From an uncultured Bacteroidota bacterium (GTDB lineage Bacteria; Bacteroidota; Bacteroidia; Flavobacteriales; Flavobacteriaceae), in the NCBI GenBank assembly GCA_913062555.1, contig CAJXVU010000023.1:1-56730 (forward strand): a stretch of 56,730 bases of DNA, read 5' to 3'. Shown in pieces: positions 36,343 to 46,013 of this stretch (position 1 is the first letter of the stretch; every line of letters begins with the position of its first letter). A model generated the notes under the pieces. The model was not told where the DNA came from. It searched no databases and saw only the letters and a program-made list of their open reading frames with translations. Made by a program: the position numbers and the translations under genes.

Positions 36343-37440
36343 ATGGAAAATCTTTTTGCATCTTTAGTTTACTTTGGTTTGTTTCAAGGCTTGTTTTTAC
36401 TAACAATATTGATCTTTGGTAACCAATTCAGAAAACAAATCAATAGGTATCTCGTGTTTCTAATTACAGTGGTTGTAATTGGTTTATTAGGACGGACACT
36501 TCTGCTTTTGGAAATATTTGGATATGAGCCTCGGCTAATTACAATTTCCGAGTTTTCCATGTTCCTTTTTGGACCAGCCTTTGCCCTATTTGTTCGCTCT
36601 TCCTTACAACACAAATCGTTTAAGAAAAAAGATTTACTTCATTTCATTCCTGCAGTAATTCACATTTTATACCTCATCAAATATTTCATATTAGCAAGTG
36701 ATGAAACCATCAATGGACGATTTGCTAGTGGAGAACTTATCAGGATTGTATTAACATTGGGTATTATAGGACTAATCATAAATTTTGGATATTGGATATG
36801 GAGTTGGTTGATGCTCTCTCGTTTTAACTCCAAGATGATTAGTGAATTAAGTTATGCCGTGAAGTCGCGGTTTCTGAAAATGTTTCTTATTGCAATAGGC
36901 ATCTGCCTAGCCTTTTGGTTAACCATTATTTTTATTACCTTTTTTGAATATGAACTATTAGCCAGAGTTGTTTACAATTTTGTTTGGATAAGCCTGACAA
37001 TGATCATTTTGTTTGTTGGATTTCATTCACTTACAAGACCTGAATTATTTAGCATAGAGTTTAAATCGGCTAAAACAAAGTACAGCAAATCTAAGCTTAA
37101 ACCTGAAGATATTAAAAATCTAAAAGAAGAGCTTGAAGCCATAATGCAACACAAAAAACCTTATTTGAATAAGAAATTGCATAAAGCCGAATTGGCTGAA
37201 ATGTTGGGAGTTAATGATCCTGAAATGGCAAGACTACTTAATGAAGGCGTTGGTATGAACTTTTTTGAATTTGTAAATTTCTATCGAATTAAAGAATTTA
37301 TTGCATTGGTAGAATCACAAGAGTTTAACAACTTTACCTTTATAGCTATTGCTTCAGAAGCTGGCTTTAATTCCAAATCGACTTTTAATAAAGCATTTAA
37401 AGACCTCATGGGAAAAACACCAAGACAATATTTTGCCTAG
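36343..37440 (+). CDS. Membrane-anchored AraC-family regulator
   Basis: 365 residues. The N-terminal two thirds (to about residue 230) contain about seven hydrophobic spans, a layout common in Bacteroidota AraC regulators. The C-terminal 100 residues are an AraC helix-turn-helix (LHKAELAEMLGVNDPEMARLLN, FIAIASEAGFNSKSTFNKAFKDLMGKTPRQYF). It probably senses an envelope signal and acts on DNA from the membrane; the adjacent exported protein may be its target or partner by position only. Confidence 0.85.
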   Translation: MENLFASLVYFGLFQGLFLLTILIFGNQFRKQINRYLVFLITVVVIGLLGRTLLLLEIFGYEPRLITISEFSMFLFGPAFALFVRSSLQHKSFKKKDLLHFIPAVIHILYLIKYFILASDETINGRFASGELIRIVLTLGIIGLIINFGYWIWSWLMLSRFNSKMISELSYAVKSRFLKMFLIAIGICLAFWLTIIFITFFEYELLARVVYNFVWISLTMIILFVGFHSLTRPELFSIEFKSAKTKYSKSKLKPEDIKNLKEELEAIMQHKKPYLNKKLHKAELAEMLGVNDPEMARLLNEGVGMNFFEFVNFYRIKEFIALVESQEFNNFTFIAIASEAGFNSKSTFNKAFKDLMGKTPRQYFA

Positions 37441-37582
37441 TAGAGTTTGTTGAGAGAAAACTTTTAAACATATTCTGGTCGTTGCCTTTTTTCTTAATTC
37501 AAAAACATAATATTATATCAGCGCATGACACTTATTTTGTTTAAGCCATTATGAAGGTTAACTGTAAATGCAATACCAGTCT

Positions 37583-37993
37583 TTATGTAGATTCCTTAAT
37601 GTTGTTTTCCAATTTCATGCCGCTGTAGTAAAACGTTAATATAATGGCAAGCACTCCGCCTAAAACAGAAGCTAAAATATCATAAAGATCAAATATTTTA
37701 TTTCCAGTAAACGTCGGGTAATACTCTTCAATTATAAACAGCAAGATCATGGTTAAAATGATCATGTATTTATAAATACCAACAACCCTTTTTTGATCAG
37801 TTAACACGATAGATATTACAAAAACAGCAACAAAATTTGGTAATGAGCCTAAAATGATATCGAATATGTCATTTATACCTACCAAGTATTTTCTAAGAAA
37901 TGCATTTAATGCGAAACACACAATCAAACCAGCGCTTAAATATTTTAATTGAACATGCTGCATGCTATGAATCATGGTTGTTGGTCTACTCAT
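37583..37993 (-). CDS. VanZ-like small membrane protein
   Basis: 136 residues with four hydrophobic spans. The pattern FIIEEYYPTFTGNKIFDLYDILASVLGGVLAIIL resembles the VanZ-like family (EExQ and DxxDxxxNxxG-type motifs). Function in this group unknown. Standalone gene between convergent neighbours. Confidence 0.6.
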   Translation of the reverse strand: MSRPTTMIHSMQHVQLKYLSAGLIVCFALNAFLRKYLVGINDIFDIILGSLPNFVAVFVISIVLTDQKRVVGIYKYMIILTMILLFIIEEYYPTFTGNKIFDLYDILASVLGGVLAIILTFYYSGMKLENNIKEST

Positions 37994-38107
37994 TTCTAAA
38001 TTAAATGTAACATAGAGATATAATTACTAGCCACTATACCCATCTAATATAAATCATTTATTTAAAATAATAGAGTCCATAATTTATAACAAACCTACTC
38101 CTACCTG

Positions 38108-38122
38108 TTCTCGGTACAATTT
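38108..38122. repeat. Copy of a dispersed intergenic repeat
   Basis: ttctcggtacaattt differs by one base from the right arm of the inverted repeat at 16277-16291. It is followed by cttgaaatcac...gtcacattgagcg, which also resembles repeats I recall between genes of flavobacteria. It lies between two minus-strand genes. Confidence 0.5.
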
Positions 38123-38192
38123 CTTCGAGACAAATCTCTTGAAATCACTCAAACTGACACTGGGATATCAATGGTCACATTGAGCGATTTTT

Positions 38193-39626
38193 TTATCTAC
38201 TAATTTTGTTTTTAAAATTCCCTCCTTCTATGAATCTATGCACTTTGCCAGTTTCATCTTTCTCAAAAATAAATTCCTCTCCTAATTCACCATTTTCTTT
38301 TATATGACGAAATGTATCATCTTTAATATGCTTATAAAACATCATTCCATTTTTAGGACTATTTTCTGGTAACTGTAAAACCACTAAATCTTCTCCCCAA
38401 GTTGAAATGTAGACAACACTATTCCACGGATTCATATTATAGTAACCGGTATAATCATCTAGATTAACGTTATGCTTATTAGTTTGCTCTTCTATAGGCT
38501 TTACTTTACTCATAATTTGTTTTATACCATTTAGATACTTAAAAGTAGAGGATCTGTTAGCATTTATCATAATAGCATAACCCATTTTTGTTGTCACATT
38601 TAGCTGTAACATAGAGACAAACCCCGGACAGGTACCACCATGCATTACCCAATCATCACCATTCGAGCCCTTTATAATATTAAATCCAAGGCCCCAGGTC
38701 GTATTTTCATCCTTACTAGTAGCTTGTATACGGTGCATGCTTCTTATTGTTGAAGGCTTTAAAATTTCTGCCGTAGACGCATCTCGCAATCTAAATTGCC
38801 ATGAAGCATATTTTGCCATATCATGAATAGTAGTCCAAAGTCCCATTGCAGGCTTCATTGCCTTTGGGTTGAACAAATTAACTATTTCACGAGTTCCATT
38901 TCTATTTATAGCAGTATAACCAACTGCTTGACTATTATTCTCTTTTATTGATTTCGTTCCCATATAAGTATTAGTCATATTTAATGGACTTAATACCTCT
39001 TTCATAAGAAATGTTTCATAGGGCATGCCTGAAACCGTTTCAATAATTTCCCCTAACAGTGCATATCCTGAATTACTGTAGTTTACATCAGCCCCAACTT
39101 TACTTTCAGTTTCCATATCCTTAAATATAGATCGAAATTCAACTTGTGATGGAAAAGCAAAGTTGGGTCCACTAAAATAACTATGTCCTGTATCTCTAGG
39201 CAATCCTGAGGAATGTGATAATAAAGAACCTACTGTAACGGCTCCTCCTTCAGGAAATTGCTGATTGACCTTGTAAAAAGGAAGAATATCTTTAACCGGA
39301 TCTTCTAAATTAAGTTTGCCTTCGTCTACCAATTTCATTATAGCTACAGCAGTAAATGATTTAGTTATAGAACAGATGCTACATATAGTTGAAATATCTG
39401 TTTTATTTTCCTGTTCTAAATTTGGTTTGCCAAAAGCTCCTGACCACAGAATTTCTTGATCCTCAACAACCATTGCTGTGATACTTGGGATATTTTCAAA
39501 ATCTTTTTGAGCATCCAACCACACTTCTATTAATTTAAATGCGTCTTCATAGTTTTTGTCGTTCTCTTGCGCATAGGTAACCGATGCGACAAAACAGAGG
39601 AATAAGGATATGCCTATATTTTTCAT
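38193..39626 (-). CDS. Exported serine hydrolase, beta-lactamase family
   Basis: 477 residues with a signal peptide (ISLFLCFVASVTYAQE). Class C beta-lactamase-like motifs are present: SITK (SxxK nucleophile, in ICSICSITKSFTAVAIMKL), YSNSGYALLGE (YxN) and HGGTCPGF (the HxG-type third motif). The C-terminal about 90 residues form an extra beta-rich domain. Such proteins are mostly esterases or D-peptidases rather than true antibiotic resistance enzymes; substrate unknown. Confidence 0.9.
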   Translation of the reverse strand: MKNIGISLFLCFVASVTYAQENDKNYEDAFKLIEVWLDAQKDFENIPSITAMVVEDQEILWSGAFGKPNLEQENKTDISTICSICSITKSFTAVAIMKLVDEGKLNLEDPVKDILPFYKVNQQFPEGGAVTVGSLLSHSSGLPRDTGHSYFSGPNFAFPSQVEFRSIFKDMETESKVGADVNYSNSGYALLGEIIETVSGMPYETFLMKEVLSPLNMTNTYMGTKSIKENNSQAVGYTAINRNGTREIVNLFNPKAMKPAMGLWTTIHDMAKYASWQFRLRDASTAEILKPSTIRSMHRIQATSKDENTTWGLGFNIIKGSNGDDWVMHGGTCPGFVSMLQLNVTTKMGYAIMINANRSSTFKYLNGIKQIMSKVKPIEEQTNKHNVNLDDYTGYYNMNPWNSVVYISTWGEDLVVLQLPENSPKNGMMFYKHIKDDTFRHIKENGELGEEFIFEKDETGKVHRFIEGGNFKNKISR

Positions 39627-39723
39627 ATTTAAATGATTTTATAATTGTTAAAATTCTATTATTTTGTACTTAGTAAGAAGAGAAATCAGGGTGTTATCAT
39701 GTTAATAATCCCACCCCTAATTA

Positions 39724-41127
39724 TTAAAGTCCTTCCAGACTTTTAATCTTTAAATCATCCCAAGAGATATCATAAATTTGCATCACACTAGCGAGTGCAT
39801 TGATTGTGATAGTCTTTTTATCGTTTTTAAATGATGTTATAGATTGCTTTTTTGGGTTTTTAGACAAGGTCTTTAAGGCAAATTTATTAGGTGCTATCAA
39901 CTTAGTATCTGTGCCTTTATAACTTAAATTATAATCTATTTCAGGGAGTTTGATCCATACTTTTTTACTGTCCTCAACATCAATCAAAACTTCTTTTATT
40001 GTAGAAGCGATTTCAATATCTAATAATTTGAAATTGCCCTTAGCTTCAAAGTTTTTTGAAACAAGATCTATAGCCACTGTCGATGTATTAGATATAAGCT
40101 TCATATCTTCAACCTGCTTGATTAAGGTGAATTCCGAAAAATTAGTTTCTAGATAACCAGACTTCCAGGTCTCAATTTCAAAATTTGTATAAGCAGCTTT
40201 TATTGAAGTTTTACTGCCGTCTATTGTACCTGCTTCAAGTAATACATGACTTAAATTAGCCTTTAAATTAGTAATACTGCTTTTAAATGTAATTTTTCCA
40301 TGTCTCACTTCTATTTGCAATTGTGCATATTTTGGAATTTTAATTTTCAACGTTTTATTAATTGCTATTCTTTTTTCTGAAAATACACGAACATTAACTT
40401 CTGGTAAAACAGTTTTTTCAGGCTTAACTTTTAATTTTAATTTTGTTTTGATATTTTCCTTGACCAAAACGGGGGGAATAATTTTTTTATTAGAATTAGA
40501 GTTCGATTTGTTTGCTTTAATCTTTTCTATAAGCGCAATACGCTCTTGTTTTGACTTGTTTTTCCAACGTGGCGCCGCATTGTTTCCTGTTTCTTGTTCC
40601 CATTTGTTTAAATATGCATCACCCTTTTCTATATAGGCCTCATTATTAAAACTATAATCTTGCTCGTTATAATTTGAATTTGAATCTTGATTCTTCTCTT
40701 TAAGACTATGTCCTTTTTTCTTTTTATTTTTTATATCTGATTGTATTGATTCATGTTGGTCTTTGTCTAAAAAGTACCCTTGATAATAACCGTTTTTATT
40801 CATGCTAGATGATAAATCGGACTTTAAAACAGAATTGATATGTATGGTGTTATTTTGCCTGTTAGCTTTAAAATCCCATTTTCCAAAATAATCATTAAGC
40901 TCTTCTTTTGAAGCTCCTTGAATTTCCATTACGGCTTCTACCAATACCTTATCTTGGTCTGTTAATTCAAATTCTATATTTGTGTATTTACTATTGAGAA
41001 CTATAACAGTCCCAGCCTTAACCATAAACTCCTGTTTTGCAGATTTGGTTAATTTTTGTGCATAAGTGCCTGATATTGCCAATCCAAAGATTAACAAAAA
41101 TATGGTGTGTGATTTAAATGATGTCAT
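39724..41127 (-). CDS. Exported DUF4097-like protein of a sigma-factor operon
   Basis: 467 residues with a signal peptide (FLLIFGLAISGTYAQ). The N-terminal part (VKAGTVIVLNSKYTNIEFE) and the C-terminal third, rich in short beta strands, resemble the auto-adhesin / DUF4097 beta-helix type. A lysine- and asparagine-rich linker lies near residues 130-225. It overlaps the anti-sigma gene by 14 bases. It is probably an envelope protein whose expression or state is linked to the ECF sigma factor (inference). Confidence 0.7.
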   Translation of the reverse strand: MTSFKSHTIFLLIFGLAISGTYAQKLTKSAKQEFMVKAGTVIVLNSKYTNIEFELTDQDKVLVEAVMEIQGASKEELNDYFGKWDFKANRQNNTIHINSVLKSDLSSSMNKNGYYQGYFLDKDQHESIQSDIKNKKKKGHSLKEKNQDSNSNYNEQDYSFNNEAYIEKGDAYLNKWEQETGNNAAPRWKNKSKQERIALIEKIKANKSNSNSNKKIIPPVLVKENIKTKLKLKVKPEKTVLPEVNVRVFSEKRIAINKTLKIKIPKYAQLQIEVRHGKITFKSSITNLKANLSHVLLEAGTIDGSKTSIKAAYTNFEIETWKSGYLETNFSEFTLIKQVEDMKLISNTSTVAIDLVSKNFEAKGNFKLLDIEIASTIKEVLIDVEDSKKVWIKLPEIDYNLSYKGTDTKLIAPNKFALKTLSKNPKKQSITSFKNDKKTITINALASVMQIYDISWDDLKIKSLEGL

Positions 41128-41662
41128 GATTGTTGTTTTTTACTTTCGTTAATTGTGTTTTTAATTCTTTTAATAATTCTAGTTGCAACTTTAAATTATT
41201 AATTAATGAACTTATACTATGCGTATTAGGACCTTCTACGTTCATTTCTGCGTTAAGCATTTTATATTCTTCTTTTAATATTGAAAATCTTTTCATATAG
41301 CGTTTTATCGCATCGTCATTATTGGTGTTTTTTTCAATAAATTCAATCTCCTGATTGATATTATTAATGTAAAAATTTTCAATTTCTTCCAATTCGGGAG
41401 AAATATTACTTAATGTAAACTCGCTAACAATGGTATTATCTGTGTTGCTTTGTTCCAAAGGGTTTATCAATACAAAAGAAAGTACCCCTAGGCCTATAAA
41501 TAGTATCACTGAAGCAGCAATTTTAAATGTTGAAAATGAAAATTTTTGTTTTACAGGTAACTCCTCATAAAGACGTTCTATAAATAAATCTTCATGATCT
41601 GCCTTTCGTTTGTGATTTACCAAACGATCTTTTTCAAATAGTTCTTTCAAATTCTGTCCCAT
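41114..41662 (-). CDS. Probable membrane anti-sigma factor
   Basis: 182 residues. A charged N-terminal cytosolic part (about 45 residues), one membrane span (FKIAASVILFIGLGVLSFVLI), and a helical coiled-coil-like outer part. This layout and the position overlapping the sigma gene by 29 bases fit an anti-sigma factor, but no classical zinc-finger (HxxxCxxC) is present. It could instead be another regulatory membrane subunit. Confidence 0.62.
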   Translation of the reverse strand: MGQNLKELFEKDRLVNHKRKADHEDLFIERLYEELPVKQKFSFSTFKIAASVILFIGLGVLSFVLINPLEQSNTDNTIVSEFTLSNISPELEEIENFYINNINQEIEFIEKNTNNDDAIKRYMKRFSILKEEYKMLNAEMNVEGPNTHSISSLINNLKLQLELLKELKTQLTKVKNNNHDII

Positions 41663-42197
41663 AGCCTTTATGTTTTAGTAATTGTCTCAATTTAGTTTTT
41701 CCTCTCATCAGTTGAGTTCTCGACGCAACTTTAGAAATATTTAAAATTTGCGAAATCTCCTCATGATCATGCCCTTCTATTAAATATAACATCACCACAA
41801 ACTTGTATTTATCTGGAAGTTTATTTATCGTTTTCTTTACATCTTCTAAAACTAATTTCGTATCAAACTCCCAATTATCATTATTCTCAACTTTAAATTG
41901 TCGTGTATCTGTTTCGTCCAAATCAACAACAGTCAACTGTCTCTTTTTTAAATGATTAATACATTTATTAATAACAATTTTTTTAAGCCATGCACCAAAA
42001 GTAACTTCTGCCTTGAAGGTGTTTATATTATTAAATGCACTTAAAAAAGATTCTTGTATTACATCTTCCGCACTTTCAGTGTTCATCAATAATCGCATAG
42101 CAACATTAAACATCCCTTGGTTGTATTTTCTATACAGCTCAATTTGGGCGCGCTTATTATTTAATTTACATTCTTTGATTAACTCGTTTTGTTGCAT
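41634..42197 (-). CDS. ECF-type RNA polymerase sigma-70 factor
   Basis: 187 residues. Region 2 (YRKYNQGMFNVAMRLLMNTESAEDVIQESFLSAF) and region 4 (LPDKYKFVVMLYLIEGHDHEEI then SQILNISKVASRTQLMRGKTKLRQLL) are clear; region 3 is absent, which defines the ECF group. First gene of a three-gene overlapping operon with an anti-sigma-like membrane protein and an exported protein. Confidence 0.93.
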   Translation of the reverse strand: MQQNELIKECKLNNKRAQIELYRKYNQGMFNVAMRLLMNTESAEDVIQESFLSAFNNINTFKAEVTFGAWLKKIVINKCINHLKKRQLTVVDLDETDTRQFKVENNDNWEFDTKLVLEDVKKTINKLPDKYKFVVMLYLIEGHDHEEISQILNISKVASRTQLMRGKTKLRQLLKHKGYGTEFERTI

Positions 42198-42684
42198 AGT
42201 GGTTTACTAATTAGTGCGACATAAAGAACACTTCCTATAAAGAAAGACAAGCAACAATTTAATGCGTTGCAAAAATTTCGCATTCAAATAGGAGAAAATG
42301 ATAAAATTATTTTAATGTATACAATTGATCATAAATTATTAGACTGACAATAAGATAGTGTTAAACGGCTAGAATCAGATAAAAAACGGCAATTGGCATA
42401 ATGATTTTTATTATTTTAGATTAGGCATATAACACCTTCACTAAGGTGTATTAGAAAAATCTCTTAGTCTAAAAATTATACTTTTGGAAGCTTGACTGGT
42501 ACCTTGCAGCAAAGTTTGTTTCGAGATATTAGCCATCTACGGTATGTTTAATTGTTAAGGCTATATTGATTATAGTAATATTGTGGTGGTCTGTGAGAAT
42601 GCCACATAATTACTTAAATAGTATCAATCTATTATATTGATAAAGAAACTTGATTTATAACGCCATATTATGAGGGAGGTAGTT
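42198..42684. other. Gene-free region upstream of the sigma operon
   Basis: About 490 bases with no supported gene. A small hairpin (acacctt at 42432-42438, aaggtgt at 42443-42449) could be a weak terminator for neither gene clearly. The promoter of the ECF operon should lie near the left edge; I could not pick it out. Confidence 0.4.
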
Positions 42685-44172
42685 TTAATCTGCTCTTTTA
42701 ATAATTCGCCCAGAATATATCTTAGTTGGAGATTCATTGACATAAACAATATCGCCAGACACCATTACAAAACTAATGCCTTCAGATTTTAATGTGCTCA
42801 TTTTAAAAGTTGCTTTGTCCTTGATTGTCTTTGGATTAAACAACACAAGGTCTGCAAAAAAACCTTCTTTTATGATTCCTATCATATTCAAGCTTAAATT
42901 CTTTGCAGCCTGTCCTGTCATTTTGTTAATTTTAGTTTCAATTGACTGGCCCGTATTCATACTTAAATAACGAGTAAATGCTCCCCACCCTCTTGGGTGA
43001 CCGGTGGGAGCTCCATCCGAGCAAATATTGGTTTGAGACCAATTCATAATCGTCTTAATGTCATCTAAATCCATAGATTTTGCAATAATACTTTCATAGG
43101 GATGAGCTTGTGACATTTTGATGAGCTCAATATATGTTGTGACAACATCTTCACTACGTAATTCTGCTATTTTATCTAAAGTTAAATTTTCATATTCTGG
43201 TTTAGCATCAAAAGTACTTATAATCATTCCTTCAGGTGTTGTCAATTCAGTTAGCGCGAATTGAGCAGTTTCTCTATTTTCAAAATCCCTTTTAGGGAAT
43301 AAAACAGTCATTGTTGATTGCCAATATTCGTACGGATAAATATCTGCCGTAACAGCAATTCCTTTGGATCTTGCACTATCTAATTTTTGTAATACATGTT
43401 CGGCTCTACCCCAAAGACCTTTTCGCGCCAGTTTGAAGTGAGAGATTTGAACAGGGATTTGAGCCTCTTTTCCTATGGCTAAAATCTCATCAATACTTCG
43501 TTCCAAATAGACATCTTCACTTCTCATATGACTTATATACTTTCCTCCATATTGTGATGCTATTTTAGCAAGTTCAATAACTTCATTAGTATTGGAGTAA
43601 ATGCCCGGATCATACTCCAAACCCGTTCCCAGACCAAGGGATCCACTTTGCATTTCTATTTCAACGAACGACTTCATTTCATTGATTTCTTCCTGAGTTG
43701 CTTCCCGTTTGAAGTCATCTCCCATTACCTTTTGTCTTATACTATTATGTCCGGTGTATGAAGCTACATTTAGAGACCAAGGGTTTTTGCTAATGGAATC
43801 AAAGAATTTTTGCAGTGGTTGTTCAGAGAATCCATCCTGACCAACAATGATCGTTGTAATACCTTGACTTATTGCTGCTTCTTTTGTTTGAAGACTATCC
43901 CAATCGTGATGACTGTGGGTGTCTATAAAACCAGGGGTCAAAACCAATCCATTCCCATCAATAATTGAATCGGTTTTTAGTATATTTAAATCCCCTATTT
44001 CAATAATCTTATTTCCTTTAACTCTAACTGACCCTACAAATTTATCTGCGCCAGTCCCATCAATAATAGTTGCATTTTTAATAAGAAGTGTTTTTGACTC
44101 TGGACTACATTGAATTAATATTAGAGATATAATTAAGGTTCTAAGTATGCGAGAAACTCTTTTAATTTCCAT
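42685..44172 (-). CDS. D-aminoacylase-like amidohydrolase, lipoprotein
   Basis: 495 residues with a lipobox (LIQC). The metal-dependent amidohydrolase core shows PGFIDTHSHHDWDSL (metal histidines), GLEYDPG, ISHMRSED, VQISHFKLAR and CSDGAPTGHPRGWGAFTRYL near the C-terminus, as in N-acyl-D-amino-acid deacylases. Likely removes acyl groups from D-amino acids in the periplasm. Exact substrate unknown. Confidence 0.9.
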   Translation of the reverse strand: MEIKRVSRILRTLIISLILIQCSPESKTLLIKNATIIDGTGADKFVGSVRVKGNKIIEIGDLNILKTDSIIDGNGLVLTPGFIDTHSHHDWDSLQTKEAAISQGITTIIVGQDGFSEQPLQKFFDSISKNPWSLNVASYTGHNSIRQKVMGDDFKREATQEEINEMKSFVEIEMQSGSLGLGTGLEYDPGIYSNTNEVIELAKIASQYGGKYISHMRSEDVYLERSIDEILAIGKEAQIPVQISHFKLARKGLWGRAEHVLQKLDSARSKGIAVTADIYPYEYWQSTMTVLFPKRDFENRETAQFALTELTTPEGMIISTFDAKPEYENLTLDKIAELRSEDVVTTYIELIKMSQAHPYESIIAKSMDLDDIKTIMNWSQTNICSDGAPTGHPRGWGAFTRYLSMNTGQSIETKINKMTGQAAKNLSLNMIGIIKEGFFADLVLFNPKTIKDKATFKMSTLKSEGISFVMVSGDIVYVNESPTKIYSGRIIKRAD

Positions 44173-44283
44173 TGATTCGTTGTTAAGTTTATTGAATGGT
44201 AAACACCTTAATATTGTATATCACTATTCAGATAACTAATATAATTCATTTATTTTAAACACTTTACAAAATAAATACGTAAC

Positions 44284-44415
44284 CTACACCATCTCTGAGA
44301 GATAAATATTTTCACATTCCTCCAACTGATCTTTGGAAATAAAGAGGCACATATACACTGAGGAGATGAAAATGGAAATACCAATTAAAAAGACTATTAA
44401 GGCATCTGCAATCAT
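44284..44415 (-). CDS. Possible 43-residue single-span membrane protein
   Basis: A short frame with one hydrophobic helix (ALIVFLIGISIFISSVYM) and an acidic tail. Its ATG shares one base with the stop of the esterase gene as TAATG, an arrangement typical of translational coupling. Too short for comparison by eye, so only the overlap and the membrane helix support it. Confidence 0.45.
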   Translation of the reverse strand: MIADALIVFLIGISIFISSVYMCLFISKDQLEECENIYLSEMV

Positions 44416-45665
44416 TAATTTTTAATAGATTCTAAGTTTTTTTTATACTCAGATAATTCAGGTTCGTTGTTAGTTTCTGCAATTTTAATTGCTTTTTTAT
44501 ACCATTTCTTCGCATTATTTAGTTCTCCATTCGCCTTGTAGTAATTCCCCATGCCATTATTCAATATGGATGAATCTGGAAATTTTAAAATCCCTACCTC
44601 AAAAATTTCTAAGGCATCTGCCAATTCATTATTCGAAAGAAAAAATGTTGCAAATCTATTAAACCAAGATGCACGATTATAGTATTCTTTAATGAATGCT
44701 TTTCCACCGAATCCAATAACTAACTGATTAAACATTTCGAAATTATTCTCTCTATATGACTGTATTAAGAGGTAGTGCTTGGTGTCATCATGAACATCGC
44801 CTGCAATTTGATATCTGTCACCTCTAATATTATAATGTTCTCGCAAAGCATTTATACCACCAAAGTCATTAAATTCTTTCAAGGTATAAAACCTAAGAGG
44901 GCCATAATCACTAAAAAAGAATTTTAAGCCTTCATTAATGGTAGTCAATGGGGTTGTATAATGATTTTCATTTTCCGAAAAATTATATTTCCATTCTATG
45001 TTTTTATGAGGGGATCGTTTAATTATAGAGTCCAAAGAGCTCATAGATGCTACTGCCCAACCTTCGACAACTCCCAAGCTGGCATATATTTTTAAATTTT
45101 GTTCAGGATTTCCTTCCATCATTTTATTAACATTATCTAATCTGTCTTCTGAAATAAATGTAGGACTTGCTAAAAGATACCCGTTAAATAATGAAGGCAC
45201 ATCGGCCATTATTTCGACTCCTAGCCCAGCTGCCATTTCCCAACCAAAATATATGCGTTCCTCTAGGGTTCGATAATCGCTGTCTATTTTTGGAATTAAC
45301 TCTTTTTCTAAGAATTGAATGAACAATGTAGATTCATCATACAATAGACTACGCCTTTTCTGAGAATCAGTCACAATTCCTACTATGATGAAATTTGGAA
45401 CAATTTGTTGCCATGTTAAATTATGCTGAAACGCGATGCCATTTAAAAAGTAACGCTGACCATCTAATACATAAAGAACAGGATACTTTGTTAAAGCATT
45501 ATCATAATTTTCGGGTAGGTATACTTGAATTTCCCTTTCTGTTTCAAGAACTTGAGAATTAAAGGTTATTGATTCACCAATAGTTTTTGGTTGGTCAATA
45601 TTTTGGCAAATTGTCTGGTTGGCCATGAAAAGCATTGCCACCATTATTATTGGATTCTTTATCAT
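44415..45665 (-). CDS. Esterase-fold protein with TPR tail, serine apparently lost
   Basis: 416 residues with a signal peptide. The first 270 residues match the esterase D / enterochelin-esterase-like family (QVYLPENYDNALTKYPVLYVLDGQRYF). At the nucleophile elbow, where relatives have G-x-S-x-G-G, this protein reads G141-W-E143-M-A-A, so the catalytic serine is replaced by glutamate. The C-terminal 90 residues are TPR-like (ALEIFEVGILKFPDSSILNNGMGNYYKANGELNNAKKWYKKAIKI). Probably a non-enzymatic binding protein, or an unusual catalyst. Confidence 0.82.
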   Translation of the reverse strand: MIKNPIIMVAMLFMANQTICQNIDQPKTIGESITFNSQVLETEREIQVYLPENYDNALTKYPVLYVLDGQRYFLNGIAFQHNLTWQQIVPNFIIVGIVTDSQKRRSLLYDESTLFIQFLEKELIPKIDSDYRTLEERIYFGWEMAAGLGVEIMADVPSLFNGYLLASPTFISEDRLDNVNKMMEGNPEQNLKIYASLGVVEGWAVASMSSLDSIIKRSPHKNIEWKYNFSENENHYTTPLTTINEGLKFFFSDYGPLRFYTLKEFNDFGGINALREHYNIRGDRYQIAGDVHDDTKHYLLIQSYRENNFEMFNQLVIGFGGKAFIKEYYNRASWFNRFATFFLSNNELADALEIFEVGILKFPDSSILNNGMGNYYKANGELNNAKKWYKKAIKIAETNNEPELSEYKKNLESIKN

Positions 45666-46013
45666 TATCTTCTCTATTTTTTATCATAAACATGAGCGGT
45701 TAGTATATGAAATGTAAGAGCGTTTGGAGCTCTAAATTTTTGGCAAAAACCGCCCTTAATTCGTTATCTGTAATTCACATATGTCTTGTTCCAAGCATAT
45801 TTACAGGGCAAAGCTAATAACCTCTTTTTTATTCAACGCCATAACTTTGTTAATTTTCAATTCATAGTGGAATAATCTTCGGCAGAATAATCGCAATCAT
45901 ATTTGCATTAGCAAAAGTATATTGAGCTAAGGTTTAGTATTTAATAGTAAAAGGATTCCTTTTTTGCGTAGAAGAATAAATACTGTATTTTAGTTGGCAT
46001 CAAAATAAACTAA
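45666..46013. other. Divergent intergenic region
   Basis: About 350 bases, no supported gene. A minus-strand TACTTTTG (45919-45912) matches the -7 consensus but lies far from the esterase start. A small palindrome agagc/gctct is at 45717-45733. Nothing else recognised. Confidence 0.4.

Noticed and set aside
38193..39626. Antibiotic-resistance beta-lactamase
   Set aside because: Motifs fit the wide serine-hydrolase family; signal peptide and extra C-terminal domain do not point to a resistance enzyme.
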